Source: an uncultured cyanobacterium
GTDB lineage: Bacteria > Cyanobacteriota > Cyanobacteriia > PCC-6307 > Cyanobiaceae
DNA length: 64,000 nt
NCBI GenBank assembly: GCA_903917565.1
Contig: CAIXBB010000001.1
Coordinates: forward strand, 186,001 to 250,000
Direction: 5' to 3'
Part shown: positions 11,691-21,463 of the stretch, piece by piece
Layout: each line of letters starts with the position of its first letter
How positions within the stretch are numbered: the stretch's first letter is position 1
Made by a program: the position numbers and the translations under genes
Notes under the pieces: model-generated
Seen by the model: the letters and a program-made list of their open reading frames with translations, nothing else
What the model was told of the DNA's origin: nothing
Database searches by the model: none

Positions 11691-12563
11691 TTGCTGTCCC
11701 GCCTCGCAAGAACTAATCCTCTCAGCTTCACCCGCGTGCGGGGCAAGCGTCGCTTCTTTCTGCGCGGGTCCCTTGCCCTGGGTGTGATCGGACTGTGTCT
11801 CGTCCCCTTCACCTGGGAACCCCGGGTCCGGGGGCGCTCCACTTTTCTGCCCACGGAAGGCCACCGCGCCATTGACGCCTTCCCTCTGATCAGTCGTTCC
11901 ACCAGCGAAGGCCTTCGGCCGGATCCGATCGATTTCAGCCCCGAGGAACTGCGGGAGCTGAACCGTCGTTTTGGCGTGCACGGCCCCCAGCCCCGTCTCG
12001 CCCAGTTGTTCACTGAGGGCATCGACCAGCTCCAGCCCCTGCGCACCCACACCCTCGGTCGGCTTGAGGAGCTCAGGCCGGTGATCCTCAGCGAGAGCCT
12101 CCGTCACCACATCAATCCGATGCTTGTGACGGCCGTGCTGTTCGATGAGCTTCAGCACGCCAAGCCAGGCGAGGACAACCCTCTGGCCGCCCGCAGCGGC
12201 CTGTTCAGCACCCATGGCCCTGCCCAGCTCAGCCTCGGCGAGCTCGTCAAACAGGGTCTGCTGCCGGCCGATGCCACTCCGGAGCAGATCGATGAGGCCC
12301 GCATGGAGCTGCTCGATCCCGATCGCAACGTACGGCTGCTGGTGGGCAAGTTCGTGCGCCTGAAGCAGGCCCTCGGCCTCTCCGGCCAGGCCCTGCTGAT
12401 GGCCAGCACCTCCCCTGCCGACGCCAAGTCCATGGCCACCCTGGCCTATCTGCACAACGGCAAGCTCGACTACCCCGCTCGGGTGCTCCGCTACATGCAG
12501 GACCCGGAACTGCATGCCCTCGTCTATGGAACCCGCAATCCGATCACCAGCCCGCTGATCTGA
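11691..12563 (+). CDS. conserved hypothetical membrane-anchored protein, possibly lysozyme-like
   Basis: About 290 residues. The N-terminus is basic and followed by one membrane segment (GSLALGVIGLCLVPF). The rest is soluble and helical, with a block ESLRHHINPMLVTAVLFDEL followed by GPAQLSLGELVKQG and a line of leucine-rich helices. The HINPMLVTAVLFDE plus GPAQLS pattern recalls lytic transglycosylase-type domains, where a catalytic Glu sits in the first helix, but I cannot assign activity. The start is uncertain: TTG 11691 or GTG 11736. The ATG at 11544 would lie upstream of the only promoter-like sequence. A peptidoglycan amidase gene is convergent and next to it. Confidence 0.6.
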   Translation: MLSRLARTNPLSFTRVRGKRRFFLRGSLALGVIGLCLVPFTWEPRVRGRSTFLPTEGHRAIDAFPLISRSTSEGLRPDPIDFSPEELRELNRRFGVHGPQPRLAQLFTEGIDQLQPLRTHTLGRLEELRPVILSESLRHHINPMLVTAVLFDELQHAKPGEDNPLAARSGLFSTHGPAQLSLGELVKQGLLPADATPEQIDEARMELLDPDRNVRLLVGKFVRLKQALGLSGQALLMASTSPADAKSMATLAYLHNGKLDYPARVLRYMQDPELHALVYGTRNPITSPLI

Positions 12564-12595
12564 TCCCGTGCGGCGACCTTCCTCCCTGCCGCCCT

Positions 12596-13471
12596 TCAGC
12601 AGAGGACGCCGATGGAGGCCAGCCGCACCTGCAGTTCATGCCAGTCGAAGCTGCGGGGATCCATGCGCTCCCCGCCCAGATCCACGTGCTGGTGGGTGGT
12701 GATGTTGTTGGCAGGAATACCGTAGCGGCGCATCCAGCGGCCCAGGACGACGGCCAGAGCGTCGTACTGGGCGGCGGTGTAACCACTGTGGGCGCGCTCC
12801 TGGTCCTCCCCATCGAGGGGGGTCTCCAGGCTCAGGTGCAGGGAGAAGTTGTTGATCGACCCTCCCACCTCCGGGTTGGTCACCACCCAGCGGCCGTTGA
12901 AGGCGGAGTTGCCCGATCCGAAGGCTCGCTTGGAGGGATCGAGCACTTCCACCACCCGGCCATCCTGAGCGATCAGGGTGTGATAACTCACCTGATCCTC
13001 GTCCCTGGGATGGGGTGTCATGAACGTGTTGATGGCCGAGTCGATGCCGTTGACGGTCTCGTGGAGCACAACGACCTGGGGGGTGGGATTCACCGGCTGG
13101 CCAAAGGCATCCTGGCGAAACCGCTCGCCATAGTTGCTCGGATCGATGCGCAGATGGATGGAGTCGTAGCGGAGGCGCTCCGCCAGGGCGAGCAGGCGGC
13201 TGCGCATCTGGGGGTCCGCCTGGCAGGCGCCCCCCAGGGGAGCACGCCAGGCCGCATGGGGCGGCGGCAGGGCCGTCGCCAGGGGCTGCTGCAGGTTCCT
13301 GGCTGCGCCTGGGGACTGCCGCACCTCCTGCAGCAGGTCGAGCAGGGAGGAGCGGCCACCGGCATTGCCCGGGGCGCCGAACAGGTCGCGGCCCAGCCAG
13401 GTCAGTCCGCCGATGCTCAGCACACCCGCGCCAGCCACCGCCAACACCAGGGGGCGCAGGGACGAACTCAT
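12596..13471 (-). CDS. N-acetylmuramoyl-L-alanine amidase, Amidase_2 family
   Basis: 291-residue zinc amidase cutting the bond between muramic acid and the stem peptide. The N-terminal hydrophobic segment (residues 7-25) is a signal or anchor, placing the domain outside the cytoplasm. Zinc-binding candidates are H137 in VVLHETVN and H260 in ITTHQHVD, with D271 as a further ligand-type residue in the conserved ERMDPRSFDW. Its ATG overlaps the M61 peptidase stop (ATGA), so the two are translationally coupled. Confidence 0.87.
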   Translation of the reverse strand: MSSSLRPLVLAVAGAGVLSIGGLTWLGRDLFGAPGNAGGRSSLLDLLQEVRQSPGAARNLQQPLATALPPPHAAWRAPLGGACQADPQMRSRLLALAERLRYDSIHLRIDPSNYGERFRQDAFGQPVNPTPQVVVLHETVNGIDSAINTFMTPHPRDEDQVSYHTLIAQDGRVVEVLDPSKRAFGSGNSAFNGRWVVTNPEVGGSINNFSLHLSLETPLDGEDQERAHSGYTAAQYDALAVVLGRWMRRYGIPANNITTHQHVDLGGERMDPRSFDWHELQVRLASIGVLC

Positions 13472-15216
13472 GGCAGCAACGACAGCCAGCGCTGTCGGTT
13501 CCGGCCCGTCTGGTCAGAGGCCAGCAAGGGGTCGATCACCAGCTGCCAGCTGAGCGGGGAAGGGGGATCGGGCCTCAATCCGGTGCTGCGCACCCGACCA
13601 TCGCGGCAGTAGAGCACCTCCCGTTCCGCCAGCGCCATGGTGTGGCTGAGCGCCAGGGCGAGGTCGTCCGGCCGTCGCAGGCGCACACCGTCGAGGGCCA
13701 GCAGCTCATCCCCCGCCTGCAGGCAGGCCCGTTCCGCAGGACCGTCCCTGTGCACCCGCTTCAGCTGCATCGGCCTGTCCGTGGCGTCCTCGAGTTGCCA
13801 GCCGAGAAATGGCTCCAGGGCGGGTTTCTGCGCCAGGGCCAGTCCCACGTCAGCCAGGTAGCCGGCGAGGTCGGGGTCGTCGGTGCTCACCAGCCAGTGG
13901 GGCAGGAGCTCGGCCAGGTCTGGGGACTGCCCGGCGAAGGCATCGATCAGGTCCTGGTTCCGATAGCCGCGACCCCAGGCCCCATGGCTGCGCCAGAGGC
14001 CCCGCAACACCAAGGCCAGGCACGACCCCTGGCGCCGTAGGTGCAGGTCGAGCACCAGGGCGACCACAGCCCCCTTGAGGTAGTAGCTGATCTGGCTGTC
14101 GGCGGAGGAGGCGTCCTGCCGGTAGAGCTTCACCCAGGCCTCCTCGGCGCTCTGGCGCAACCCCTGGACCCGGCGCCCTGGGGTGAGCAGGTACCGGCTG
14201 AGATCGGCCCCCAGGTCCTCCAGCAGTTCGGCCTCCGTGCCCACACCCGCTGCCAGGGGAAGCAGGAGGTCGAGGTAGGAGGTGACGCCTTCGGCAAACC
14301 AGAGGCCGGGCACGATCGTGACCCTGTCGTAGTCGATCGGGGTGAGCTCGGCTGGCTTCAGCCGTCGCACATTCCACTGGTGGAGGTACTCGTGGGCCAC
14401 GAGTTGCAACAGCTTGCGGCGACCCCCTGGAGCCGCCAGGGCCCGGCGACCGAACTGGAGCACGGTGCTGTGGTCGTGTTCCAGGCCGCCGTAGGCCTCG
14501 GCCAGCAGATGCAGCACGAACAGGTAGTCGTTGCTGGCCGGGGCCGGCTCCCCCATCAGGCGGCAGCAGGCCAGAGCGACCCTCTCCACGTCGGCGAGCC
14601 AGAGGGGATCGTCGGCGGGCAGGTCGGCACCCCAGGTGACCCAGCGGTGGGGCACCCCGGCAACGCTGAACCGGTGGCAGGGATGGGGGCCGGCCTCGAC
14701 GGGACTGTCGATGAGTCGGTCGAAGTCGTTGGCGATCCAGGCGTTCTCGCCGGCGCTGGGGAGAGGCACGAAGGGCTGCCAGGTCTCGGGAAGTCGCAGC
14801 TCGAGCCGGTGGGGGCGCCAGCGCTCCTGGCTCACCTGCAGAACCACCCCGGCCAGGGCGAGGAAGCCATGGTCGGCGCTGAGATGGCAGGTGCGCACGC
14901 TCAATTCCGTGGCCTGGAGTCGATAGATCGCCACAAGCGGCGCCAGGCTGGTGAGGGCCAGTTGCCAGCAGGCCTCCGACGTCCGGGACACCGCCACTGG
15001 CGTCTCCCCCTGATGCACCTCCAGGGCCTCCAGGTGGCGCACGTGGTCGCGGATCAGGTAGGAACCCGGGGTCCAGGCGGGCAAACGCAACTCCGGCCGC
15101 AGGCACCGGGGGGTGAAGTGGAGCGTGACCCTGACCAGGTGGCGGTGGGGTTGACGCAGATCGAGCTGAACGACCGGCCCGGCGGCCGTGTCGGGACGGG
15201 GTGGGTCGTCAGGCAC
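13468..15216 (-). CDS. M61 family glycyl aminopeptidase-like protease with C-terminal PDZ
   Basis: 582-residue zinc peptidase. HEYLHQWNVRR holds the HExxH site at residues 275-279, followed by WFAEGVTSYLD carrying the third ligand Glu. A PDZ-like segment lies near the C-terminus (RVHRDGPAERACLQAGDELLALDG). The start is GTG at 15216, overlapping the Ycf35 stop by 8 bp; the upstream extension of the open frame runs through Ycf35 and has no homology. No clear signal peptide is present. It sits in the middle of the Ycf35-M61-amidase unit. Confidence 0.88.
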   Translation of the reverse strand: MPDDPPRPDTAAGPVVQLDLRQPHRHLVRVTLHFTPRCLRPELRLPAWTPGSYLIRDHVRHLEALEVHQGETPVAVSRTSEACWQLALTSLAPLVAIYRLQATELSVRTCHLSADHGFLALAGVVLQVSQERWRPHRLELRLPETWQPFVPLPSAGENAWIANDFDRLIDSPVEAGPHPCHRFSVAGVPHRWVTWGADLPADDPLWLADVERVALACCRLMGEPAPASNDYLFVLHLLAEAYGGLEHDHSTVLQFGRRALAAPGGRRKLLQLVAHEYLHQWNVRRLKPAELTPIDYDRVTIVPGLWFAEGVTSYLDLLLPLAAGVGTEAELLEDLGADLSRYLLTPGRRVQGLRQSAEEAWVKLYRQDASSADSQISYYLKGAVVALVLDLHLRRQGSCLALVLRGLWRSHGAWGRGYRNQDLIDAFAGQSPDLAELLPHWLVSTDDPDLAGYLADVGLALAQKPALEPFLGWQLEDATDRPMQLKRVHRDGPAERACLQAGDELLALDGVRLRRPDDLALALSHTMALAEREVLYCRDGRVRSTGLRPDPPSPLSWQLVIDPLLASDQTGRNRQRWLSLLP

Positions 15217-15553
15217 GGAGCTCAATCGACGCCGTGGGGAGAGCCAGACTGGCGTCCTGGAGGGCCACTCTGGCGGCATAGGCCCGGGTGATCCCCCCCA
15301 GCAGTCGCTGCAGAACGGTGTTGCGGCTGAGGCGCTGGAGATCGCCCACCAGGGACAGGGATCCATCCGCCTGCCTGGTCCATCCCAGGGTCTGACCATC
15401 CTTCAGCTGCAGCTGCAGCGTCAGCGCCTGGCGTTCGCCACCGAAACCGATGAGTTCACCGCCATGGCGCCAGGGAAGGCCAAGGCTGGAGAGGGTGGCC
15501 CCCAGGACATCCGCATCCCGAAGCACGGTGGGCAGGATGGAGAGGTGGGACAT
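15209..15553 (-). CDS. ycf35: DUF1257 protein, Ycf35 homologue
   Basis: 114-residue protein beginning MSHLSILPT, the hallmark of the DUF1257/Ycf35 family found in cyanobacteria and algal plastids. It contains repeated beta-type segments with paired glycines. Function is unknown. The ATG at 15553 overlaps, on the opposite strand, the ATG at 15552 of purN, so the two divergent genes share start-codon bases. Confidence 0.85.
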   Translation of the reverse strand: MSHLSILPTVLRDADVLGATLSSLGLPWRHGGELIGFGGERQALTLQLQLKDGQTLGWTRQADGSLSLVGDLQRLSRNTVLQRLLGGITRAYAARVALQDASLALPTASIELRA

Positions 15554-16220
15554 GGACGCAATGCCCGATTCCGCCGACCATAGCGATCCCAGCGGGTCTC
15601 TCCAGTGGCCATTGTCACAGCCGCTCCCAGTCGTTGAGGTCCCGCTGCGACTGGCGGTGATGGCGTCCGGCGAGGGAAGCAACTTCGAGGCCCTGGTCCT
15701 CGCCTGCGCGGAGGGACGCCTGCAGGGGCAGGTGGTCGTTCTGGCCGTGAACCGGGGGGGCTGCGGGGCCCAGGGGCGGGCCGAACGGCTCGGTATCCCC
15801 TGCCAGGTGATCGACCACCGCAGCCAGCCGTCGCGGCAGGCCCTTGACCAGGCCCTGATCGCCCTGTTCCGGGAGCACCGGGTTGATCTGGTGGTGATGG
15901 CGGGCTGGATGCGCATCGTCACCCCCGTGCTGATCGAGGCGTTCCCGGATCGCCTGCTGAACATCCACCCCTCCCTGCTGCCCAGCTTCCGCGGTGCCGA
16001 CGGGGTGGGCCAGGCCCTGGCCGCCGGGGTCACCCTGGCGGGATGCACGGCCCACCTGGTGAGCGCCGAAGTGGATGCGGGACGGATCCTGGTGCAGGCG
16101 GCCGTGCCGGTGCTGGCGGGGGACGACCGGGAACGGCTCCATGCCCGCATCCAGTGTCAGGAGCATCGGATCCTGCCATTGGCCGTGACCCTGGCCGCCA
16201 AGCGGCTGGCTCAGGGGTAG
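15552..16220 (+). CDS. purN: phosphoribosylglycinamide formyltransferase, folate-dependent (GART)
   Basis: Transfers formyl from 10-formyl-THF to GAR in purine synthesis. Family features are LAVMASGEGSNFEAL near the N-terminus, VVMAGWMRIVTP, NIHPSLLPSF (catalytic Asn/His region), and GCTAHLVSAEVDAG with the conserved Asp. Two ATGs compete: 15552 (222 residues) and 15561 (219 residues); homology starts about 30 residues in. The last 10 bp overlap the convergent argC. Because Ycf35 begins at the same bases, this gene's promoter must lie inside ycf35. Confidence 0.95.
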   Translation: MDAMPDSADHSDPSGSLQWPLSQPLPVVEVPLRLAVMASGEGSNFEALVLACAEGRLQGQVVVLAVNRGGCGAQGRAERLGIPCQVIDHRSQPSRQALDQALIALFREHRVDLVVMAGWMRIVTPVLIEAFPDRLLNIHPSLLPSFRGADGVGQALAAGVTLAGCTAHLVSAEVDAGRILVQAAVPVLAGDDRERLHARIQCQEHRILPLAVTLAAKRLAQG

Positions 16221-17275
16221 AAGGGCAGCAGCGGCAGGCCAGCTCCCGCCTCCAGGCCGCAGAGCAGATTCAGGCACTGCACCCCCTGACCGGCCTGGCC
16301 CTTGACCAGGTTGTCGATGGCGCTCATGACAATCAGTTGGCCGGTGCGCTGATCCACCTGCACCGACAGCAGGCAGCGGTTGGTGCTGCGCACCCACTTG
16401 GTGGAGGGGTAGACCCCCACCGGCAGCACCTGCACCGTGGGGCTGTGGCGGTAGGAGGCCTTCAGAAGGGTGGTGCAGTCTTCGGCGGTGAGCCCGGGGT
16501 CCCGCAGCCGCCCGTAGACCGTGGCCAACAGGCCGCGCACCATGGGCATCAGGTGGGGCGTGAACTGCAGCTGGATCGGCTGGCCCGCCGCCTGGGCCGC
16601 CAGTTGCTCGATCTCGCTGGTGTGGCGGTGGCCGACCACCCCGTAGGGAGCAACCGCCTCGGCGGCTTCGGCCAGCAGCAGATTCTCCTTGGCGGCCCGG
16701 CCGCCGCCGGAGGTGCCCGTTTTGGCATCGATGACAATGCCGCTCGTCTCGATCAGCCCCTGCTTAAGGAACGGCAGCAGGGCCAGCAGGCTGGCCGTGG
16801 GGAAGCAGCCGGGGGCTGCCACCAGGCGAGCTTCGCGGATGCGCGTTTCCGCCATCTCCACCAACCCGTACACCGCCTCCTGGCAGAGATCGGAGTCCTG
16901 GCGGGGGACCTGGCGGGCTTCGGCGGCATAGACCTCCTGCCACTGGGCCAGGGAGCGGTAGCGGTAGTCGGCCGAGAGATCCACCACCTTCACGCCACGT
17001 TGCAGCAGATGAGGCACCAACCCCGCCGCCAGGCCGTTCGGCAGGCTCAGCACGGCCAGATCGGCGGCGGCGGCGATGGCGTCCGGATCCGGCGAGCGCA
17101 CCACCAGGTCGTCCTGCAGGGGCAGGAAGGGCACCAGCTCGCTCCAGCGCTTGCCGGTGCTGCGCTCCCCGCCCAGAAAGCTCACCGTGAGATGGGGGTG
17201 GTCCTGCAGCAGCCGCAGGGTCTGCAGCCCCCCATAGCCGCTGGCACCGATCACCGCAACGCGTTTAGCAGCCAT
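16211..17275 (-). CDS. argC: N-acetyl-gamma-glutamyl-phosphate reductase
   Basis: 354-residue NADPH-dependent reductase of arginine synthesis. The Rossmann GASGYGG is at residues 10-16 and the catalytic Cys is C157 in [14 protein letters not shown]. Length and ends are as expected. It is divergent from ribBA across only 44 bp and convergent with purN. Confidence 0.96.
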   Translation of the reverse strand: MAAKRVAVIGASGYGGLQTLRLLQDHPHLTVSFLGGERSTGKRWSELVPFLPLQDDLVVRSPDPDAIAAAADLAVLSLPNGLAAGLVPHLLQRGVKVVDLSADYRYRSLAQWQEVYAAEARQVPRQDSDLCQEAVYGLVEMAETRIREARLVAAPGCFPTASLLALLPFLKQGLIETSGIVIDAKTGTSGGGRAAKENLLLAEAAEAVAPYGVVGHRHTSEIEQLAAQAAGQPIQLQFTPHLMPMVRGLLATVYGRLRDPGLTAEDCTTLLKASYRHSPTVQVLPVGVYPSTKWVRSTNRCLLSVQVDQRTGQLIVMSAIDNLVKGQAGQGVQCLNLLCGLEAGAGLPLLPFYP

Positions 17276-17319
17276 GCGGAACGCAGAAGGACGCTGGATC
17301 GTACCGGCACCCTATAAAT

Positions 17320-19089
17320 ATGGTTCGATCCGTTCAGCGATCGGCCACGTCCAACGCCCCTGCGGGTGCAGGAGCTCCTCTTCCTTTCCGTCCCTTGACC
17401 GTCCTGTCCGGCCCGCCCCAGACCAGGGGCCTTCACTTCGATGCCATCGCGGATGCCCTGGCGGCGATCCGCAACGGGGAATCGGTCGTGGTGGTCGATG
17501 ACGAGAACCGAGAGAATGAAGGTGATCTGATCTGTGCGGCCCAGTTCGCCACACCCCAGCAGATCAACTTCATGGCCACCGATGCCAGGGGGCTGATCTG
17601 TCTGGCCATGGAGGGGGAACGGCTCGATGCCCTGGATCTGCCCCTGATGGTGGACCGCAACACCGACAGCAACCAGACCGCTTTCACCGTGAGCGTGGAT
17701 GCGGGGCCGGAGCTGGGGGTGAGCACCGGCATCTCGGCGGAGGATCGGGCCAGGACGATCCAGGTGGCGATCCATCCGGACTCCCGACCCGGCGACCTGC
17801 GCCGGCCCGGCCACGTCTTCCCGCTACGGGCCCGCCAGGGCGGGGTGCTCAAACGGGCGGGCCATACGGAGGCGGCCGTCGACCTGGCCCGCCTGGCCGG
17901 GCTCTATCCGGCCGGCGTGATCTGCGAGATCCAGAACGCCGATGGCTCCATGGCCCGCCTGGCCCAGCTGGCCGACTACGCCCGCCAGCATGGCCTGCGC
18001 CTGATCAGCATCGCCGACCTGATCAGTTACCGGCTGGACACGGAACGGTTCGTGGCCCGCCAGGCGGAGGCCAGGCTGCCCAGTTCCTTCGGACAGTTCC
18101 GGGCCATCGGTTATCGAAACGAGCTGGATGGCAGCGAGCATGTGGCCATCGTCAAGGGATACCCGGAGCGGTGCACCGGCCCGGTGCTCGTGCGGGTTCA
18201 CTCCGAGTGCCTCACCGGAGATGCCTTCGGTTCCCTCCGCTGCGACTGCCGCCCCCAGCTGGAAGCGGCCCTGCGCATGATCGAGTCGGCGGGAGAAGGG
18301 GTTGTGGTCTACCTGCGCCAGGAAGGCCGGGGCATCGGCCTGATCAACAAGCTCAAGGCCTACAGCCTCCAGGATGGCGGCCTGGACACGGTGGAGGCCA
18401 ACGAGCGGCTGGGGTTCGCCGCCGATCTGCGCAACTACGGCGTCGGGGCCCAGATCCTCAGCGACCTGGGTGTGCGCCGGCTGCGGCTGATCACCAACAA
18501 CCCCCGCAAGATCGCCGGTCTCGGCGGCTATGGCCTGCAGGTGGTCGACCGGGTCCCCCTGGTGATGGATCCCGGCATCCACAACGCCGCCTATCTGCGG
18601 GTGAAGTGCACCAAGCTGGGGCACCTGATGGATGTGGAGTCCCATGGACTCACGGCGGTGCTCGGCTGGCAGGGCCCGGAGGATCCCCTGCTGGGGGCGA
18701 ACCGTCTCGAGAACCTGCGCGACTGGGCCCGGCGCAAGGGCCTGCTGCTCGAGCGCGAGGAGGACCCCCGACTGCTCGCCCTGCTCCATGGTCCTGGTCT
18801 GGCCCTGCTGCTGGCCGCCCACCAGAGCCGTCAGCTCAGCGCCGCCGACCTGGCCGGCCCCCTGATGGAGATGGCCCGCTGGCAGGGCACCACCGGCGTG
18901 AATCTGTTGCTGGCGCCCGATGCACAGCGCAAGGGCCATCCCAGCATCAACCTGGAGCCGGAGCGCAGGCCGCTGGCCGACCTCGTGCCGCTGCCAGCGG
19001 GGGTGGAAGCCGGGGATGGGGAGCCGGCCATGACACTCACCTGCCCGCTCCTCAACCTCACCCCCGGTGCCTTCATCGTCTGGTCCTAG
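17320..19089 (+). CDS. ribBA: bifunctional 3,4-dihydroxy-2-butanone-4-phosphate synthase / GTP cyclohydrolase II
   Basis: 589-residue enzyme supplying both riboflavin precursors. The N-terminal DHBP synthase domain (about 40-245) has [19 protein letters not shown] and [12 protein letters not shown]. The GTP cyclohydrolase II domain (about 246-445) has zinc cysteines C297, C308 and C310 ([17 protein letters not shown]), RQEGRGIGL, and [10 protein letters not shown]. About 140 residues follow the cyclohydrolase domain and are less conserved. A TATAAAT box just upstream (17311-17317) may be the -10 element of this gene. I see no FMN riboswitch. Confidence 0.96.
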   Translation: MVRSVQRSATSNAPAGAGAPLPFRPLTVLSGPPQTRGLHFDAIADALAAIRNGESVVVVDDENRENEGDLICAAQFATPQQINFMATDARGLICLAMEGERLDALDLPLMVDRNTDSNQTAFTVSVDAGPELGVSTGISAEDRARTIQVAIHPDSRPGDLRRPGHVFPLRARQGGVLKRAGHTEAAVDLARLAGLYPAGVICEIQNADGSMARLAQLADYARQHGLRLISIADLISYRLDTERFVARQAEARLPSSFGQFRAIGYRNELDGSEHVAIVKGYPERCTGPVLVRVHSECLTGDAFGSLRCDCRPQLEAALRMIESAGEGVVVYLRQEGRGIGLINKLKAYSLQDGGLDTVEANERLGFAADLRNYGVGAQILSDLGVRRLRLITNNPRKIAGLGGYGLQVVDRVPLVMDPGIHNAAYLRVKCTKLGHLMDVESHGLTAVLGWQGPEDPLLGANRLENLRDWARRKGLLLEREEDPRLLALLHGPGLALLLAAHQSRQLSAADLAGPLMEMARWQGTTGVNLLLAPDAQRKGHPSINLEPERRPLADLVPLPAGVEAGDGEPAMTLTCPLLNLTPGAFIVWS

Positions 19090-19526
19090 CCCTCGATTGT
19101 CACCGATCGGATGCGGCTGCCGTTCTTCAGCGCCAGCACCACATCGATGTTCTCGGTGTGGCCGAACACCGTGTGCTGACCATCCAGGTGGGGCTGGGGA
19201 CCGTGGCAGAGGAAGAACTGACTGCCGCCGGTGTTGCGGCCCGCATGGGCCATCGACAGGCTGCCGGCCTTGTGTTTCTGGGCGTTGATCTCGCAGGGGA
19301 TCGTGTAGCCGGGGCCGCCGGTGCCGGCCGTGCCACGGCTGCCTTCACGGCTGTTGGGACAGCCTCCCTGGGCCATGAAGCCGTCAATCACCCGGTGGAA
19401 GGCGAGGCCATCGTAGAAGCCGTCCTTGGAGAGCTTCACGAAATTCGCAACGGTGCCGGGGGCATCGGTGTCGAAAAGATCAATGGTGATCAGGCCGGCG
19501 TCGGTGTCCATCAGGGCCTTGGTCAC
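19086..19526 (-). CDS. peptidyl-prolyl cis-trans isomerase, cyclophilin type
   Basis: Cyclophilin catalysing proline isomerisation, apparently cytoplasmic because no signal peptide is seen. With GTG at 19526 it has 146 residues beginning [11 protein letters not shown]. Core signatures are [13 protein letters not shown], the [15 protein letters not shown] block and [13 protein letters not shown] longer frame to 19586 overlaps the divergent mtnP start and lacks homology. Its stop overlaps the ribBA stop from the other strand. Confidence 0.93.
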   Translation of the reverse strand: MTKALMDTDAGLITIDLFDTDAPGTVANFVKLSKDGFYDGLAFHRVIDGFMAQGGCPNSREGSRGTAGTGGPGYTIPCEINAQKHKAGSLSMAHAGRNTGGSQFFLCHGPQPHLDGQHTVFGHTENIDVVLALKNGSRIRSVTIEG

Positions 19527-19575
19527 AGTCAAGGAGGCAAACTTCGACTGTATCCGTCCAGGGCACCCCGTTTCC

Positions 19576-20550
19576 ATGACCACCACCGAGCCCCTTTCCC
19601 CATCCCCCCAGGCCGGCGGCCCGGCGAGCCCCGATCTTGCCCGCGCCCGCCTGGGGGTTCTTGGCGGCAGCGGCCTCTATGCCATGGAGGGCCTGGAGGA
19701 CGTCCGCGAACTGACCGTCGAGACTCCCTATGGGGCCCCCTCCGACAGCCTGCGGATCGGGCGCATCGGCGATCTGGAGGTGGTCTTCCTGGCCCGGCAC
19801 GGGCGGCACCACACCTTCACCCCCAGTGAGGTTCCCTACCGGGCCAACCTCTGGGCCCTGCGCTCCCTGGGTGTGCGCTGGATCCTGTCGGTGTCGGCCG
19901 TCGGCTCGCTCCAGGAGAGTGTGCGCCCCCTCGACATGCTGGTGCCCGATCAGTTCATCGATCGCACCATGCAGCGGCCCCTCACCTTCTTCGGCGAGGG
20001 GCTGGTGGCCCACGTGGGCAATGCCGATCCCTACTGCGGCGTGCTCTCCCGGGTCCTCGCCGATGTGAGCGACAGCCTGATGCCGGAGGGTCGCCAACTG
20101 CACCGCGGCGGCACCTACCTCTGCATGGAGGGGCCGGCCTTTTCCACCCGGGCCGAATCCGAGCTCTACCGCTCCTGGGGCTGCGCGGTGATCGGCATGA
20201 CCAACCACACCGAAGCGCGGCTGGCCCGGGAGGCGGAGATGGCCTACGCCACCCTGGCGATGGTCACCGACTACGACTGCTGGCACGCGATGCACGACGC
20301 CGTGACCGTCGAGCTGGTGATCGACAACCTGCGTGCCAATGCGGTCCTGGCCCAGCAGATCGTGCGGCTGGCTGCCGAGCGGGTGCAGGCCCTGCGGCCC
20401 CCCAGCCCGGCCCACCAGGCCCTGAGGGATGCGCTGATGACCCCGGCCGCCCAGGTGCCGCCGGCCACCCGCCGCCGCACCGAGCTGTTCACCGCCCCCT
20501 ACTGGGGGCCGTTCACCGGGGCGGAAGGGGGGACGACGGCGGCAGGCTGA
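19576..20550 (+). CDS. mtnP: S-methyl-5'-thioadenosine phosphorylase
   Basis: Phosphorolyses methylthioadenosine from polyamine metabolism, starting methionine salvage. GVLGGSGLYAMEGL begins the domain; FLARHGRHHTFTPSEVPYRAN carries the phosphate and substrate contacts; later come CMEGPAFSTRAES and GMTNHTEARLAREA. ATG 19576 gives 324 residues, slightly long for the family because of a Pro/Ser-rich N-terminus and a C-terminal tail. The last 38 bp overlap the convergent murQ. Confidence 0.94.
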   Translation: MTTTEPLSPSPQAGGPASPDLARARLGVLGGSGLYAMEGLEDVRELTVETPYGAPSDSLRIGRIGDLEVVFLARHGRHHTFTPSEVPYRANLWALRSLGVRWILSVSAVGSLQESVRPLDMLVPDQFIDRTMQRPLTFFGEGLVAHVGNADPYCGVLSRVLADVSDSLMPEGRQLHRGGTYLCMEGPAFSTRAESELYRSWGCAVIGMTNHTEARLAREAEMAYATLAMVTDYDCWHAMHDAVTVELVIDNLRANAVLAQQIVRLAAERVQALRPPSPAHQALRDALMTPAAQVPPATRRRTELFTAPYWGPFTGAEGGTTAAG

Positions 20551-21463
20551 CGCCGAGGCCGTCGAGGCACTGGCGAAGGCCGGGTCCATGGCGTTCCAGG
20601 GCCTCCCGCGCCGCTTCGATCTCCAGGCCGGAGGAGGCCATCAGCAGCGCCAGCCGCACCGATCCCCCGGCCCTCTCCAGCAGGCCCAGACCGACGTCCC
20701 GAGGAACCCCGGCCAGGTCCCGCAGGATGCGCAGGGCTCGGTCCTCCAGCTTGCTGTTGGTGACCGCCACATCCACCATCCGGTTACCGAAGACCTTCCC
20801 CAGGCGAACCATCACGCCGGTGGAGAGGATGTTGAGAGCCATCTTGGTGGCCGTGCCCGCCTTGAGACGGGTGGAACCGGTCAGCAGCTCGGGGCCGGTC
20901 AGCAGGCGGATGTCGATGTCGCAGGGCATCGGCACCTGCTCGGCGGGCACACAGGCCATGGCCACCGTGAGGGCCCCGATGGCCTGTCCGTGGGCCAGCC
21001 CCCCCAGCACGTAGGGGGTGGTGCCACCGGCGGCGATGCCCACCAGGGCATCACCCGACCCGAAGCCCCGCTGGCCGAGGTCGTCCCGACCCGCCTCCCG
21101 CAGGTCCTCCAGGCCCTCGGAGCTGCGCAGCAGGGCCGCCGCCCCGCCCGCCAGCACCCCCTGCACCAGGTCTGGGGGACTGCAGAAGGTGGGTGGACAC
21201 TCCGCCGCATCCAGCACACCGAGCCGGCCCGAGGTGCCGGCCCCCAGGTAGAACAGGCGGCCACCGCTCGACAGTCGTGCCGCGATGGCATCGATGGCCG
21301 CCGCCAGAGCCGGAGCGGCGGCCGCCACTGCCTGCTGGGGCAGCAGGTCGTTGGCACAGAACAGCTCCACCAGGCTCGCCGTCGGCAGCCGGTCCAGATC
21401 TTCGCTCGCCGGGTTGGGCCGCTCCGTGAGCAGATGGCCCCTGTCGCCGCCAGGAACGCTCAA
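20513..21463 (-). CDS. murQ: N-acetylmuramic acid 6-phosphate etherase
   Basis: 316-residue SIS-domain enzyme removing the lactyl ether from MurNAc-6-phosphate during cell-wall recycling. LLTERPNPASEDLD at the N-terminus, GAGTSGRLGVLDAAECPPTF and GSTRLKAGTATKMALN are characteristic. The start is TTG at 21463, overlapping the DUF3110 stop as TTGA. Together with dacB and the Amidase_2 gene it points to active peptidoglycan turnover in this strain. Confidence 0.95.
   Translation of the reverse strand: MSVPGGDRGHLLTERPNPASEDLDRLPTASLVELFCANDLLPQQAVAAAAPALAAAIDAIAARLSSGGRLFYLGAGTSGRLGVLDAAECPPTFCSPPDLVQGVLAGGAAALLRSSEGLEDLREAGRDDLGQRGFGSGDALVGIAAGGTTPYVLGGLAHGQAIGALTVAMACVPAEQVPMPCDIDIRLLTGPELLTGSTRLKAGTATKMALNILSTGVMVRLGKVFGNRMVDVAVTNSKLEDRALRILRDLAGVPRDVGLGLLERAGGSVRLALLMASSGLEIEAAREALERHGPGLRQCLDGLGVSLPPSSPLPPR

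Noticed and set aside
17276-17319. possible FMN riboswitch before ribBA
   Set aside because: Only 44 bp separate argC and ribBA, far too short for an RFN element.
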